DNA of 5,525 nt from Treponema sp. GTDB lineage: Bacteria; Spirochaetota; Spirochaetia; Treponematales; Breznakiellaceae. Of this stretch, positions 1 to 5,457 are shown in pieces. A program made the translations under genes and the position numbers. The stretch spans positions 1-5,525 of the forward strand of contig JAITEW010000221.1 in assembly GCA_031281855.1 (NCBI GenBank). Reading direction: 5' to 3'. A model generated the notes under the pieces. That model ran no database searches. It worked only from the letters and a program-made list of their open reading frames with translations, and was not told the DNA's origin. Within the stretch, counting starts at the first letter, position 1; each line of letters starts with the position of its first letter.

Positions 1-105
1 TATATAAGCGAAGGCGCTGATTGCGTGCACTCCTACATAGCGGCGGTTGAAGGCAGGGAAGCGGTATTCAAGCCTCTGAGCGTTGCCTGCCTGATTCGAA
101 AATAA
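1..105 (+). CDS. C-terminal end of an unidentified protein (5' end outside window)
   Basis: Frame 1 is open from the first base to a TAA at 103-105 and gives 34 residues, ending in KPLSVACLIRK. The codons are GC-rich at the third position like those of the neighbouring genes, and no other plus frame gives a cleaner end, so I read it as the tail of a real gene that begins upstream. The visible part contains SYIAAVEGREAVF, which looks like a closing beta-strand segment. I do not recognise the family and give no function. It lies upstream of the NDK-like gene on the same strand, but a 152-bp gap with its own promoter-like sequence suggests that the two genes are not tightly co-transcribed. Confidence 0.5.
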   Translation, partial: YISEGADCVHSYIAAVEGREAVFKPLSVACLIRK

Positions 106-202
106 CGGATAACACAAAACCGGAAGCTAATTCCCCGGTCAATTCGGGCGGATATTGCCGGGTAAGCTGCATACGTTTATCCTGCTTTATTGTTTATTTT
201 TG

Positions 203-231
203 TAGACAAAAGGGGCGTTAAGGATTATCAT
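203..231 (+). promoter_or_regulatory. Sigma70-type promoter for the NDK-like gene
   Basis: TAGACA (203-208) matches the -35 consensus TTGACA at 5 of 6 positions, and TATCAT (226-231) matches the -10 consensus TATAAT at 5 of 6. They are separated by exactly 17 bp. Transcription would start near 238 and leave a leader of about 20 nt that contains the purine-rich AAGGAAG ribosome-binding stretch. The rest of the 106-257 gap holds two weak GC-rich inverted repeats (ACCGG 119-123 with CCGGT 135-139; CCCGG 134-138 with CCGGG 158-162). They overlap, so they could be alternative folds, but neither has a T-run and I do not call a terminator. Confidence 0.55.
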
Positions 232-240
232 TGGCGAAAT

Positions 241-247
241 AAGGAAG
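241..247 (+). promoter_or_regulatory. Ribosome-binding site of the NDK-like gene
   Basis: AAGGAAG lies 10 nt before the ATG at 258 and is the only Shine-Dalgarno-like stretch near it. It supports this start, which also places the N-terminal NDK-like strand (FSYVLATP) directly after the initiator, as in normal NDKs. Confidence 0.5.
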
Positions 248-257
248 ATATTGAATT

Positions 258-1451
258 ATGGAACACACCTTCTCATACGTACTGGCGACTCCCTATACTA
301 TCGCCAAAAGCAGGACCGGAGGCGTCATATCGCGGCTGCTTTCCCGGCTGGATCTGGAGCTGGTAGGCGCCCAGATGCTGGCCCCTGACGAGGAATTTGT
401 CCGGGAATACGCGGATTCCATGAGAAGCCAAAAACAGCAGAACCTGAACAGCGGGGCGGATCTCCTTGCGGATTATATAACCAGGAACCTGACCCCTTCA
501 GGGGGCAGGAGGCACCGTATCCTGCTCCTGGTCTTTAAGGGGGAAAACCCCTGCAGAAAGCTTTCGGACATCTGCGGGGCCCTTTTCCCGGAAAACCTGA
601 GCATCGAATCTATCGCCGGCGAGACCATACGGGATACCTATGCGGACCTTATCTGCTCGCCTGAGGATCCGAAAAAGGTCATTTATTTTGAACCCGCGGT
701 TCTTACTCCAAGGGTGCAGGAACTGGCGGATGAAAATCTGAGGCTTTTTGCCCGGTATCTAAACAAGAACAGGGATAACATTATCCGGAACATATCCTAC
801 CCGGAGCCTTCCAAAATAGAGCAAACCCTGGTGATTATAAAGCCCGATAACTGGAAGTATGCGTCTTCCAAGCCGGGTACTATTATCGACATGTTTTCCC
901 GCACAGGACTCAGGATTGTGGGCATCAAGGTCCACCATTTTACCCTGAACCAGGCGCTGAAATTTTACGGGCCAGTCGAGACTAATATGAAAGAAAAAGT
1001 GGGCCCTGTTTTCGGCCAGAAAGCCAGGGAAATTTTAGAGAAAGAATTCCAGATCCCTCTGAACCAGGAAATCGAAAAGGCCCTGACCGATTGTTTCGGC
1101 GTGGAATACGCACGGGAACAGTTCAGGGAGCTCATCGCATTCATGTCCGGCCGCCGCCCTGACACCTGCCTCCCTTCAGAGGCTGATACGCCGACAGGAA
1201 TCATGTGCATGATACTGGTGTACGAAGGCGAAAACGCGGTGCAAAAAATACGGGATGTTCTGGGCCCCACGGATCCCGTAAAAGCCCCGGGAGGCACGAT
1301 ACGCAGGGAATTCGGCTCCAATATCATGGTGAATACCGCCCACGCCTCGGACTCCCGGGCAAGCTACGAACGGGAAAAGGAGATAGTCCTTCTCAACGAC
1401 AACCCCCTGGGGGGCATTATCAGCGATTACCTCAAGGGACGTGTTCAATAA
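258..1451 (+). CDS. Double-domain nucleoside diphosphate kinase-like protein, N-terminal half degenerate
   Basis: NDKs move the gamma phosphate between nucleoside tri- and diphosphates through a phosphohistidine and are normally single domains of about 140-150 residues. This protein has 397. The C-terminal half (about 188-380) begins with TLVIIKPD (Lys195) and carries Arg332, Thr338, Arg349, Asn359 and His362 in NTAHASDS. The spacings of 6, 11, 10 and 3 equal those of human NME1 (Arg88, Thr94, Arg105, Asn115, His118). Tyr237 probably matches NME1 Tyr52; the match to Phe60 is unclear. An insertion of roughly 60 residues lies between Lys195 and Arg332, mainly at 240-310. The N-terminal half (about 5-140) repeats the pattern: VLATPY in place of VIIKPD, GGVISRLLSRLDLELVGAQM like the first helix and strand, LLLVFKGENP, and GETIRD like GTIRGD. 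It has no lysine at the first motif (Thr11) and no histidine between residues 87 and 225, so it should be inactive. A charged linker (150-185) joins the halves. No signal peptide is visible, so it is cytoplasmic. The fold is secure; the catalytic activity of the C-terminal half is inferred. Confidence 0.85.
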   Translation: MEHTFSYVLATPYTIAKSRTGGVISRLLSRLDLELVGAQMLAPDEEFVREYADSMRSQKQQNLNSGADLLADYITRNLTPSGGRRHRILLLVFKGENPCRKLSDICGALFPENLSIESIAGETIRDTYADLICSPEDPKKVIYFEPAVLTPRVQELADENLRLFARYLNKNRDNIIRNISYPEPSKIEQTLVIIKPDNWKYASSKPGTIIDMFSRTGLRIVGIKVHHFTLNQALKFYGPVETNMKEKVGPVFGQKAREILEKEFQIPLNQEIEKALTDCFGVEYAREQFRELIAFMSGRRPDTCLPSEADTPTGIMCMILVYEGENAVQKIRDVLGPTDPVKAPGGTIRREFGSNIMVNTAHASDSRASYEREKEIVLLNDNPLGGIISDYLKGRVQ

Positions 1452-2200
1452 GCCGGTTGGCTATCGAACATGTACGGATCAAATTCGGCCTCTTCGGGGC
1501 TGAAAAAATCTTCAGAAGGCGCCTCAAAGACATCCAGAAGCTCTACCTCAAAGATAAGGGTGGCGTAAGGCGGGATGTCGTTCCCTGCGCCCCGGACCCC
1601 GTAGGCCAGCTTCGAGGGGATATAAAGACGGCTTTTGCCGCCGGTTTTTGTAAGGAGTATGCCTTCGCTCCAGCCTGGGATAACCCCCTGGAGGGGGAAT
1701 TCGTCAGGTTCCCCGCGGTCATAGGAACTGTCGAACACGCTGCCGTCCAGGAAGGCGCCCCGGTAGTGGACCCGGACAAAATCCGAAATCTCCGGCGCCG
1801 GTCCGGTCCCTTCTTCCAGGATTTCGTATTGAAGGCCGCTTGAAGTGGTGATAATCCCCGGCCTCTTCGCGTTTTCCACCAGGAACTCTTCTTCCCTCTG
1901 GCGGTTGTATTCAGCCTGTTCCGCCATAGCCGCCTGGAAGGCGGTCTGCACCAGATCCACCGCCTCGTCCAGCGTAAACCGGGTCTCCTGGTTTTCCATC
2001 ATCTCCCTGAAACCCCTGGCAAAGGCGCTGTAGTTGAATTTCAAACCCGATTGTTTGAGATCCGAACCAATGGCCATCCCAAAGGCGTAGCTGACGTCCG
2101 CCCGCTCGCTGCCTGCCGCGGCTTCCTCGGCGATTCCTTCGGCATACACAAAGCCCGATAGTCCCAGAACCAGCGCCAAGGCGCATATCATTTTTTTCAT
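1445..2200 (-). CDS. Periplasmic FKBP-type peptidyl-prolyl cis-trans isomerase (Mip/FkpA-like)
   Basis: This enzyme catalyses cis-trans isomerisation of X-Pro bonds and probably assists folding of exported proteins. Residues 1-20 are a signal peptide (MKK, hydrophobic core, VYA before Glu21) with no lipobox cysteine. Residues 36-112 form the helical FKBP_N dimerisation domain, starting SYAFGMAIG as in Legionella Mip. The FKBP domain follows from 115 to 226 and keeps the usual pocket residues: Tyr146, Phe156-Asp157, Phe168, Val173-Ile174, Trp177, Tyr200 and Phe217. FKBP12 His87 falls in GAGNDIPP, as is common in bacterial FKBPs. A 25-residue tail rich in Asp, Glu, Phe and Tyr (227-251) is missing from the neighbouring paralogue and resembles no domain I know. 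The gene starts 24 bp after that paralogue's stop and is probably co-transcribed with it. The ribosome-binding site is weak (CAGG about 12 nt before ATG). Its TGA overlaps the convergent NDK-like gene by 7 bp, with no clear terminator between them. Confidence 0.93.
   Translation of the reverse strand: MKKMICALALVLGLSGFVYAEGIAEEAAAGSERADVSYAFGMAIGSDLKQSGLKFNYSAFARGFREMMENQETRFTLDEAVDLVQTAFQAAMAEQAEYNRQREEEFLVENAKRPGIITTSSGLQYEILEEGTGPAPEISDFVRVHYRGAFLDGSVFDSSYDRGEPDEFPLQGVIPGWSEGILLTKTGGKSRLYIPSKLAYGVRGAGNDIPPYATLIFEVELLDVFEAPSEDFFSPEEAEFDPYMFDSQPAY
1824..1849. repeat. 26-nt patch identical to 2529-2554 (FKBP paralogues)
   Basis: These 26 bases occur unchanged and in the same orientation at 2529-2554. 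They encode the same segment in the two FKBP genes (TTSSGLQYE region at the start of the FKBP domain). The flanking bases differ on both sides. Elsewhere the domains are about 60% identical in protein by eye, so perfect identity, including synonymous positions, is above what protein conservation alone requires. Confidence 0.8.
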
Positions 2201-2224
2201 TGATTAATTTGCCTGTTTACTTTA

Positions 2225-2938
2225 CTACCGGACTACCGACAGGAGTTCGACCTTGAAAATCAGGGTGGCGTTAGGGGGAACAGCGTTTCCGGCGCCCTGG
2301 GTCCCGTAAGCCAGATCCGCAGGGATAAAGAAACGGTACGAGCTGCCTTCGCTCATAAGCTGGAGGCCCTCGGTCCACCCGGGTATCACCCCGTAAAGGG
2401 CGAATTCAACAGGCTCGCCGCGGGTATAGGAACTGTCAAACACCGTCCCGTCCAGAAGAGTTCCTTCATAGTTGACCCGGACTGTGTCGGTTGCAGCGGG
2501 TTTTACCCCTGAGCCTTCGGAAATAACCTCGTATTGAAGGCCGCTTGAAGTGGTAACGATTCCGGGTTTCCTGCCGTTTTCTTCCAGGAAAGCGGCGCCT
2601 TCTTCCTGGTTTTGGGCGCCAAGGGCCTGGTTCTTCTCGTCTTCCTGCGCCGACAGTTGGTCAAAGGCGGTCTGTATCTTGGCTATTGCGTCTTCCATGG
2701 AAAACCGCGTTTCCTCGGCTTCGGTAAAATCCCTAAAACCATCCATAAAAGATTTATAATCATAATGAACGCTGGGGATACTGAACTGCGAAGCGAGGTA
2801 CATCCCGATAGCGTAGCTCGTATCTTTATCCATAGTCATACCGGCATCGCCGGAAGAAGCGTTGTTTTTTTCTTTGCATCCCCCAAAAAGAACAATAAGG
2901 GCTCCTAAAATCAGGAAAAATGAGGCGTTTTTCTTCAT
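2225..2938 (-). CDS. FKBP-type peptidyl-prolyl cis-trans isomerase, predicted lipoprotein (Mip-like)
   Basis: A prolyl isomerase of the same family as the next gene. The N-terminus is a lipoprotein signal: MKK, a hydrophobic stretch, then LFGGC with Cys21 as the lipidation site. Phe at -3 is tolerated by the loose spirochaetal lipobox. A Ser/Gly/Asp-rich tether (22-38) leads to the helical FKBP_N domain (40-120, SYAIGMYLA), and the FKBP domain spans 126-236. Pocket residues are all present: Tyr157, Phe167-Asp168, Phe179, Val184-Ile185, Trp188, Tyr211 and Phe228. It resembles Legionella Mip closely in SSGLQYEVI and GVKP. It ends right after the last strand, without the acidic tail of its neighbour. 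It follows a likely terminator and precedes the second FKBP gene by 24 bp, so these two probably form a two-gene unit. Shine-Dalgarno complementarity before the ATG is poor, and I found no convincing separate promoter. Whether it sits on the inner or the outer membrane cannot be told from sequence. Confidence 0.93.
   Translation of the reverse strand: MKKNASFFLILGALIVLFGGCKEKNNASSGDAGMTMDKDTSYAIGMYLASQFSIPSVHYDYKSFMDGFRDFTEAEETRFSMEDAIAKIQTAFDQLSAQEDEKNQALGAQNQEEGAAFLEENGRKPGIVTTSSGLQYEVISEGSGVKPAATDTVRVNYEGTLLDGTVFDSSYTRGEPVEFALYGVIPGWTEGLQLMSEGSSYRFFIPADLAYGTQGAGNAVPPNATLIFKVELLSVVR
2529..2554. repeat. 26-nt patch identical to 1824-1849 (FKBP paralogues)
   Basis: Second copy of the identical patch, in the lipoprotein FKBP gene. 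It lies 705 bp from the first copy in direct orientation and at the equivalent codons. This is as expected for a tandem gene duplication with a slowly diverging or gene-converted segment. Confidence 0.8.
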
Positions 2939-2960
2939 AACTGCTACACATCCATTAAGT

Positions 2961-2987
2961 AAAAATTCCGGGCTTTACCTGCCCGAA
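2961..2987 (-). terminator. Intrinsic terminator after the metallo-hydrolase gene
   Basis: Read on the minus strand, TTCGGGC, a 7-nt loop (AGGTAAA) and GCCCGGAA form a hairpin with one bulged base, followed at once by five T. It lies 66-92 nt after the hydrolase stop codon and about 23 nt before the FKBP lipoprotein start, so it would separate the two transcription units. The stem is short, so read-through is likely. The rest of the 2939-3052 gap holds a weaker 5-bp inverted repeat (GGCCT 2989-2993, AGGCC 3004-3008) without a T-run. Confidence 0.5.
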
Positions 2988-3052
2988 GGGCCTGAGAAAT
3001 TTAAGGCCTATATCAGCATAGACGTTTATTGAAAAGACCGCAAGGCGTTGGC

Positions 3053-3913
3053 TTACTGTACCGCCTCAGGCACGAAGCGGTAGCCTGAGCCTTCGGCCCT
3101 GACGGTTCCTACTGCCGGGAACACCAGGTGCATGCCCCCTATGGGTACCTTGTTTTCAGCCGCCCAGGCCAGTATGCGTTTTCTCACTTCTGCGGCGGCT
3201 TTGGGGTCCGTGTCGTAGGTAACCGAAATATCCGGCGCCGGGAACTGGACGGCCTGGGCGTGCATCAGGTCCCCCCAGATAAGGAGCCGTTTGCCGGCTG
3301 ATTCCAGGAGAAACGCCGTATGCCCCGGAGTATGACCAAAGGCGGCTACGGGGCTTATCCCCGGAAGGAGTTCCTGAAGCTTCGCCCCCAGTTTTCCGGA
3401 GCGGAAGGTTTCCACCTGGGAGCCGTAAGCCGCCAGGGCTGCTACTGCCCCTTGGTTTATAGCGGTTCTGGTCCAGTAGTCCCGTTCTTCCTGTGCAAGG
3501 TACACCCTGGCGTTGGGGAAAAGGGGCTTGCCGTCCCGCTGCATGCCGCCGATATGGTCGCCGTGCATGTGGGTAAGGAGCACCGCGTCCACCTGGGCAG
3601 GGTCCACGCCCAGCTTCTTCATGGAATCGAACAGGGCGCCTCCGAATCCGGTATCTATCACCACTGTTTTACCGTTTCCTTTTATAAGGAAGGTATTGGT
3701 TTCCGACGTATACGCGCCGCCGGGCATATAGCGGTCCAGGACCGCCTGGCTGGCGCCGATGAGGATGCCCGGCCTTCCCTGCCCCTGGTTTTCCACCAGC
3801 ATGTAAACGCTCAACCGGCCCAGCTCGTAGAGGAAATACGAAGCCGTTTCGGCTCCGAATACGCTTGACGCCATAGCCCCCAAAAACAGCCCGCAGAACA
3901 CCCTGGTCTTCAT
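3053..3913 (-). CDS. Exported metallo-beta-lactamase-fold hydrolase
   Basis: A dinuclear-metal hydrolase of the MBL superfamily, 286 residues, with a signal peptide (MKTR, hydrophobic core to about Gly20), so it probably acts in the periplasm. The full metal set is visible: His115, His117, Asp119 and His120 in THMHGDHIGG; His198 in GHTPGH; Asp215 in WGD; and His262 in GGMH. The early strand VVIDTGFGG (84-92) is also typical. The Asp215-His262 spacing of 47 equals that between the matching ligands of methyl parathion hydrolase (Asp255, His302), and TNTFLIKGNGKTVVIDTG is the usual start of that branch, which also includes lactonase-like enzymes. The substrate cannot be read from sequence: a lactone, an ester or an organophosphate-like compound is possible, and a beta-lactam is less likely. 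The start is supported by GGAG 7 nt upstream. It is transcribed toward the FKBP genes, with a terminator-like hairpin between, and is divergent from the MFS transporter. Confidence 0.9.
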   Translation of the reverse strand: MKTRVFCGLFLGAMASSVFGAETASYFLYELGRLSVYMLVENQGQGRPGILIGASQAVLDRYMPGGAYTSETNTFLIKGNGKTVVIDTGFGGALFDSMKKLGVDPAQVDAVLLTHMHGDHIGGMQRDGKPLFPNARVYLAQEERDYWTRTAINQGAVAALAAYGSQVETFRSGKLGAKLQELLPGISPVAAFGHTPGHTAFLLESAGKRLLIWGDLMHAQAVQFPAPDISVTYDTDPKAAAEVRKRILAWAAENKVPIGGMHLVFPAVGTVRAEGSGYRFVPEAVQ

Positions 3914-3920
3914 TTTTGAT

Positions 3921-3924
3921 CTCC
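3921..3924 (-). promoter_or_regulatory. Shine-Dalgarno site of the metallo-hydrolase gene
   Basis: GGAG on the minus strand, 7 nt before the ATG. It is the best ribosome-binding site in the window and fixes the start in front of the signal peptide. Confidence 0.65.
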
Positions 3925-3931
3925 GAGTACA

Positions 3932-3953
3932 GTTATACCACGGTTTATACCAC
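3932..3953 (-). promoter_or_regulatory. Two tandem extended -10 elements before the metallo-hydrolase
   Basis: On the minus strand TGGTATAAA and, 12 bp further on, TGGTATAAC each fit an extended -10 (TG-N-TATAAT). They form a direct repeat, GTGGTATAA, with a 12-bp period (plus-strand copies 3933-3941 and 3945-3953). The upstream copy would start transcription near 3937 with a 23-nt leader that includes the GGAG. The downstream one would start almost on the ribosome-binding site. No good -35 is seen, as is common for extended -10 promoters. The repeat could equally be a regulator site. Confidence 0.4.
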
Positions 3954-3987
3954 AGTTCGCTGATTAAAGAAAGTGGACTTGTTCTAT

Positions 3988-4008
3988 AACCGGTTGTATC
4001 GGTTGTAT
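3988..4008. repeat. Tandem 9-bp repeat with a small palindrome in the divergent intergenic region
   Basis: CGGTTGTAT occurs twice with no gap (3991-3999 and 4000-4008). The first copy overlaps the perfect palindrome AACCGGTT (3988-3995). It lies about halfway between the metallo-hydrolase and the MFS gene, so it could be a binding site for a regulator of either gene. It also overlaps TATATT (4006-4011), a possible -10 for the transporter. The repeat is certain and its function is inferred. Confidence 0.5.
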
Positions 4009-4053
4009 ATTGAATTTTTCACACTAGGAAACTTCACTTTTTTGAAATATACT
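4006..4053 (+). promoter_or_regulatory. Possible -10 elements for the MFS transporter gene
   Basis: Two -10-like hexamers precede the gene: TATATT at 4006-4011 (46-nt leader) and TATACT at 4048-4053 (leader of only a few nt, nearly leaderless). Neither has a well-spaced -35. TTCACA at 4018-4023 matches TTGACA at 5 of 6 but is 24 bp from TATACT, which is too far. No Shine-Dalgarno sequence lies within 20 nt of the ATG; AGGAA at 4026-4030 is 33 nt away. Confidence 0.25.
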
Positions 4054-4063
4054 CCTGATTTAT

Positions 4064-5296
4064 ATGAAATTCTTTGACGGTATCTACCGGCCTGACGCAA
4101 AAGTCGGGCGCTACCTTGTTGTTCTTGCGCTGTCGGGAATAGCCTACGGACTTTACCGGGGCATCCAGGACAATTACCTGGCGGAAATTGTTCATATATC
4201 CGCCTTTGAGCGGGGCATTGTGGAATTTTTCCGTGAAACTCCGGGTCTTCTGGTGGTATTTATCCTGGCCCTGATGTACCGGTTCTCCGACAGCAGGATT
4301 TTCAAAATAGGTTCCGCTTTAATGGCGGCCGGCCTTGTGGGGCTCCTCCTTTCAAGCGTCAGCTTTATGGGCGTCAAGTTTGTGGTCGTGATCTTTATGG
4401 TCCTCTTCAGCACCGGGGAGCATATCATCATGCCTGTAAGAACCACTATCTGCCTGGACATGGCGAAGCGGGAAAAAGCAGGCGCGGCGCTGGGGATTAC
4501 GGGCGCTATAGGCCAGGTAGGGAATATCGCCGGGTTTGTCATTGTTACCGGGCTTTTTTTTGTTTTTTCCCGGCTAGGCCACAGCAGGACCGATATCGTC
4601 CAGTTCAGGATCATTTTTGCCGTTTCCACAGCCCTTATGACCGCCGCTGTCATGGTATCCCTGGCCCTCAAGGAAACGACCCTTAAATCCCAGAGGCGGC
4701 GTTTTTATTTTGCCAAAAAATTCAGCAAGTATTACATGCTGGAAGTTTTTTACGGCGCCAGGAAGCAGATCTTCATCACCTTCGCCCCTTATGTGCTCAT
4801 ACTCCAGTACGGCGCGGATACTTCCATTATAGCCCTGCTCCTGGGGATCTGCGCCTTTTTCGGCTTCTTCCTAAACCCTCTGGTAGGGCGCATCATCGAC
4901 AGGCTGGGTTACAAGGTTGTCATGGTGTCTGACACCCTGATCCTCATCATCGTCTGCCTGCTTTACGGGTTCTCCCACAGGATCTTCCCGCAAAACGTGG
5001 CTTTTATGGTGGTCTGCGCCAATTATGTGCTGGATTCCATCATTTCCATGGCGAGCATGGCTACCAACATCTATGTCCAGCGCATCGCTTCAAGCCAGGA
5101 GGAAATTACCGCAACACTGTCTACAGGGATTTCGGTAAACCATGTGATAAGCATTTTTATCGCCCTTATGGGCGGCTGGATCTGGCAGGTAACGGGCATT
5201 GAAGTACTCTTCTCCCTGTCCGCCTTCCTGGGGCTGCTCAACAGCATCTTTGCGGCTACTATTAACAAGAACGAGGAATCGGCAGCTCAGCCTTAA
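4064..5296 (+). CDS. Major facilitator superfamily transporter, 12 predicted helices
   Basis: A 410-residue inner-membrane secondary transporter with the usual MFS length and layout. Hydrophobic segments lie at about 15-34, 54-72, 79-98, 102-121, 138-166 (two segments), 180-202, 225-247, 252-273, 284-302, 310-332, 352-374 and 378-401, with a basic central loop (207-222, KSQRRRFYFAKK) between the two halves. Motif A is clear in the second half, GRIIDRLGYK (275-284). In the first half the equivalent loop (YRFSDSRIFK, 72-81) is degenerate. Charged or polar residues inside or next to helices (Asp36, Glu54, Arg57, Glu58, Glu119, His120, Arg126, His360) may couple to protons or contact substrate. 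The substrate is unknown and no named subfamily is claimed. The ATG is the first possible start, because an in-frame TGA lies 19-21 nt upstream. The ribosome-binding site is poor, so translation may be leaderless or weak. The codons for GLFFVFSR include T8-G-T6 at 4554-4568. Confidence 0.9.
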   Translation: MKFFDGIYRPDAKVGRYLVVLALSGIAYGLYRGIQDNYLAEIVHISAFERGIVEFFRETPGLLVVFILALMYRFSDSRIFKIGSALMAAGLVGLLLSSVSFMGVKFVVVIFMVLFSTGEHIIMPVRTTICLDMAKREKAGAALGITGAIGQVGNIAGFVIVTGLFFVFSRLGHSRTDIVQFRIIFAVSTALMTAAVMVSLALKETTLKSQRRRFYFAKKFSKYYMLEVFYGARKQIFITFAPYVLILQYGADTSIIALLLGICAFFGFFLNPLVGRIIDRLGYKVVMVSDTLILIIVCLLYGFSHRIFPQNVAFMVVCANYVLDSIISMASMATNIYVQRIASSQEEITATLSTGISVNHVISIFIALMGGWIWQVTGIEVLFSLSAFLGLLNSIFAATINKNEESAAQP

Positions 5297-5305
5297 CGCC
5301 AAATC

Positions 5306-5440
5306 CGCCAGTCATGCCCGGGAGGACCCCCCCGGGCACGCGAGACGGTCGTCGCCTTTTTTTACGGACGCATTGGCGTCGCCCTTTTTGGTATGATGCC
5401 GTGCGCCTGCCCGGAGGGGTCCTCCCGGGCATGACTGGCG
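5306..5440. repeat. 135-bp imperfect palindrome with perfect 25-bp terminal inverted repeats
   Basis: Bases 5306-5330 are the exact reverse complement of 5416-5440. Pairing continues inward to 5342 and 5404 with only two mismatches (35 of 37), then ACGG (5345-5348) pairs with CCGT (5399-5402). At the exact centre a small hairpin, GACGC-ATTG-GCGTC (5367-5380), closes the fold. Each arm is also a hairpin by itself: TGCCCGGG and CCCGGGCA flank 8 nt at 5315-5338, and the right arm mirrors this. CGTCGCC followed by a T-run occurs twice inside (5350 and 5377). It starts 9 bp after the transporter stop and has no coding content. It resembles a dispersed palindromic repeat or MITE and could also end transcription or protect the 3' end. 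No target-site duplication is evident. Confidence 0.85.
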
Positions 5441-5457
5441 CTTTATGTGGGTATTGT

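Noticed and set aside
1402..1415. Adjacent C- and G-runs as a minus-strand terminator after the soluble FKBP gene
   Set aside because: At most a 4-bp stem can form and the following bases are not a T-run.
965..1448. Two long minus-strand open frames opposite the NDK-like gene
   Set aside because: They lie wholly antisense to a gene with strong family motifs, have no ribosome-binding site, and their translations show no known fold; they are shadows of GC-rich codon structure.
1451..1462. AGCC-GGTT-GGCT hairpin right after the NDK-like stop as a terminator
   Set aside because: The stem is only 4 bp and no T-run follows.
1205..1843. A 212-codon plus-strand open frame across the NDK-FKBP junction
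   Set aside because: It runs through two well-supported genes in other frames, and its Arg/Gly/Pro-rich translation is typical of an out-of-frame reading.
3003..3040. A separate promoter for the FKBP pair in the gap before the lipoprotein gene
   Set aside because: The best pair on the minus strand (TTTTCA, 17 bp, TATAGG) matches only 4 of 6 at each box and would lie upstream of the terminator-like hairpin; too weak to call.
3320..3868. A 182-codon plus-strand open frame opposite the metallo-hydrolase
   Set aside because: The minus strand carries a complete MBL metal-ligand set and a good start site; the opposite frame has no recognisable features.
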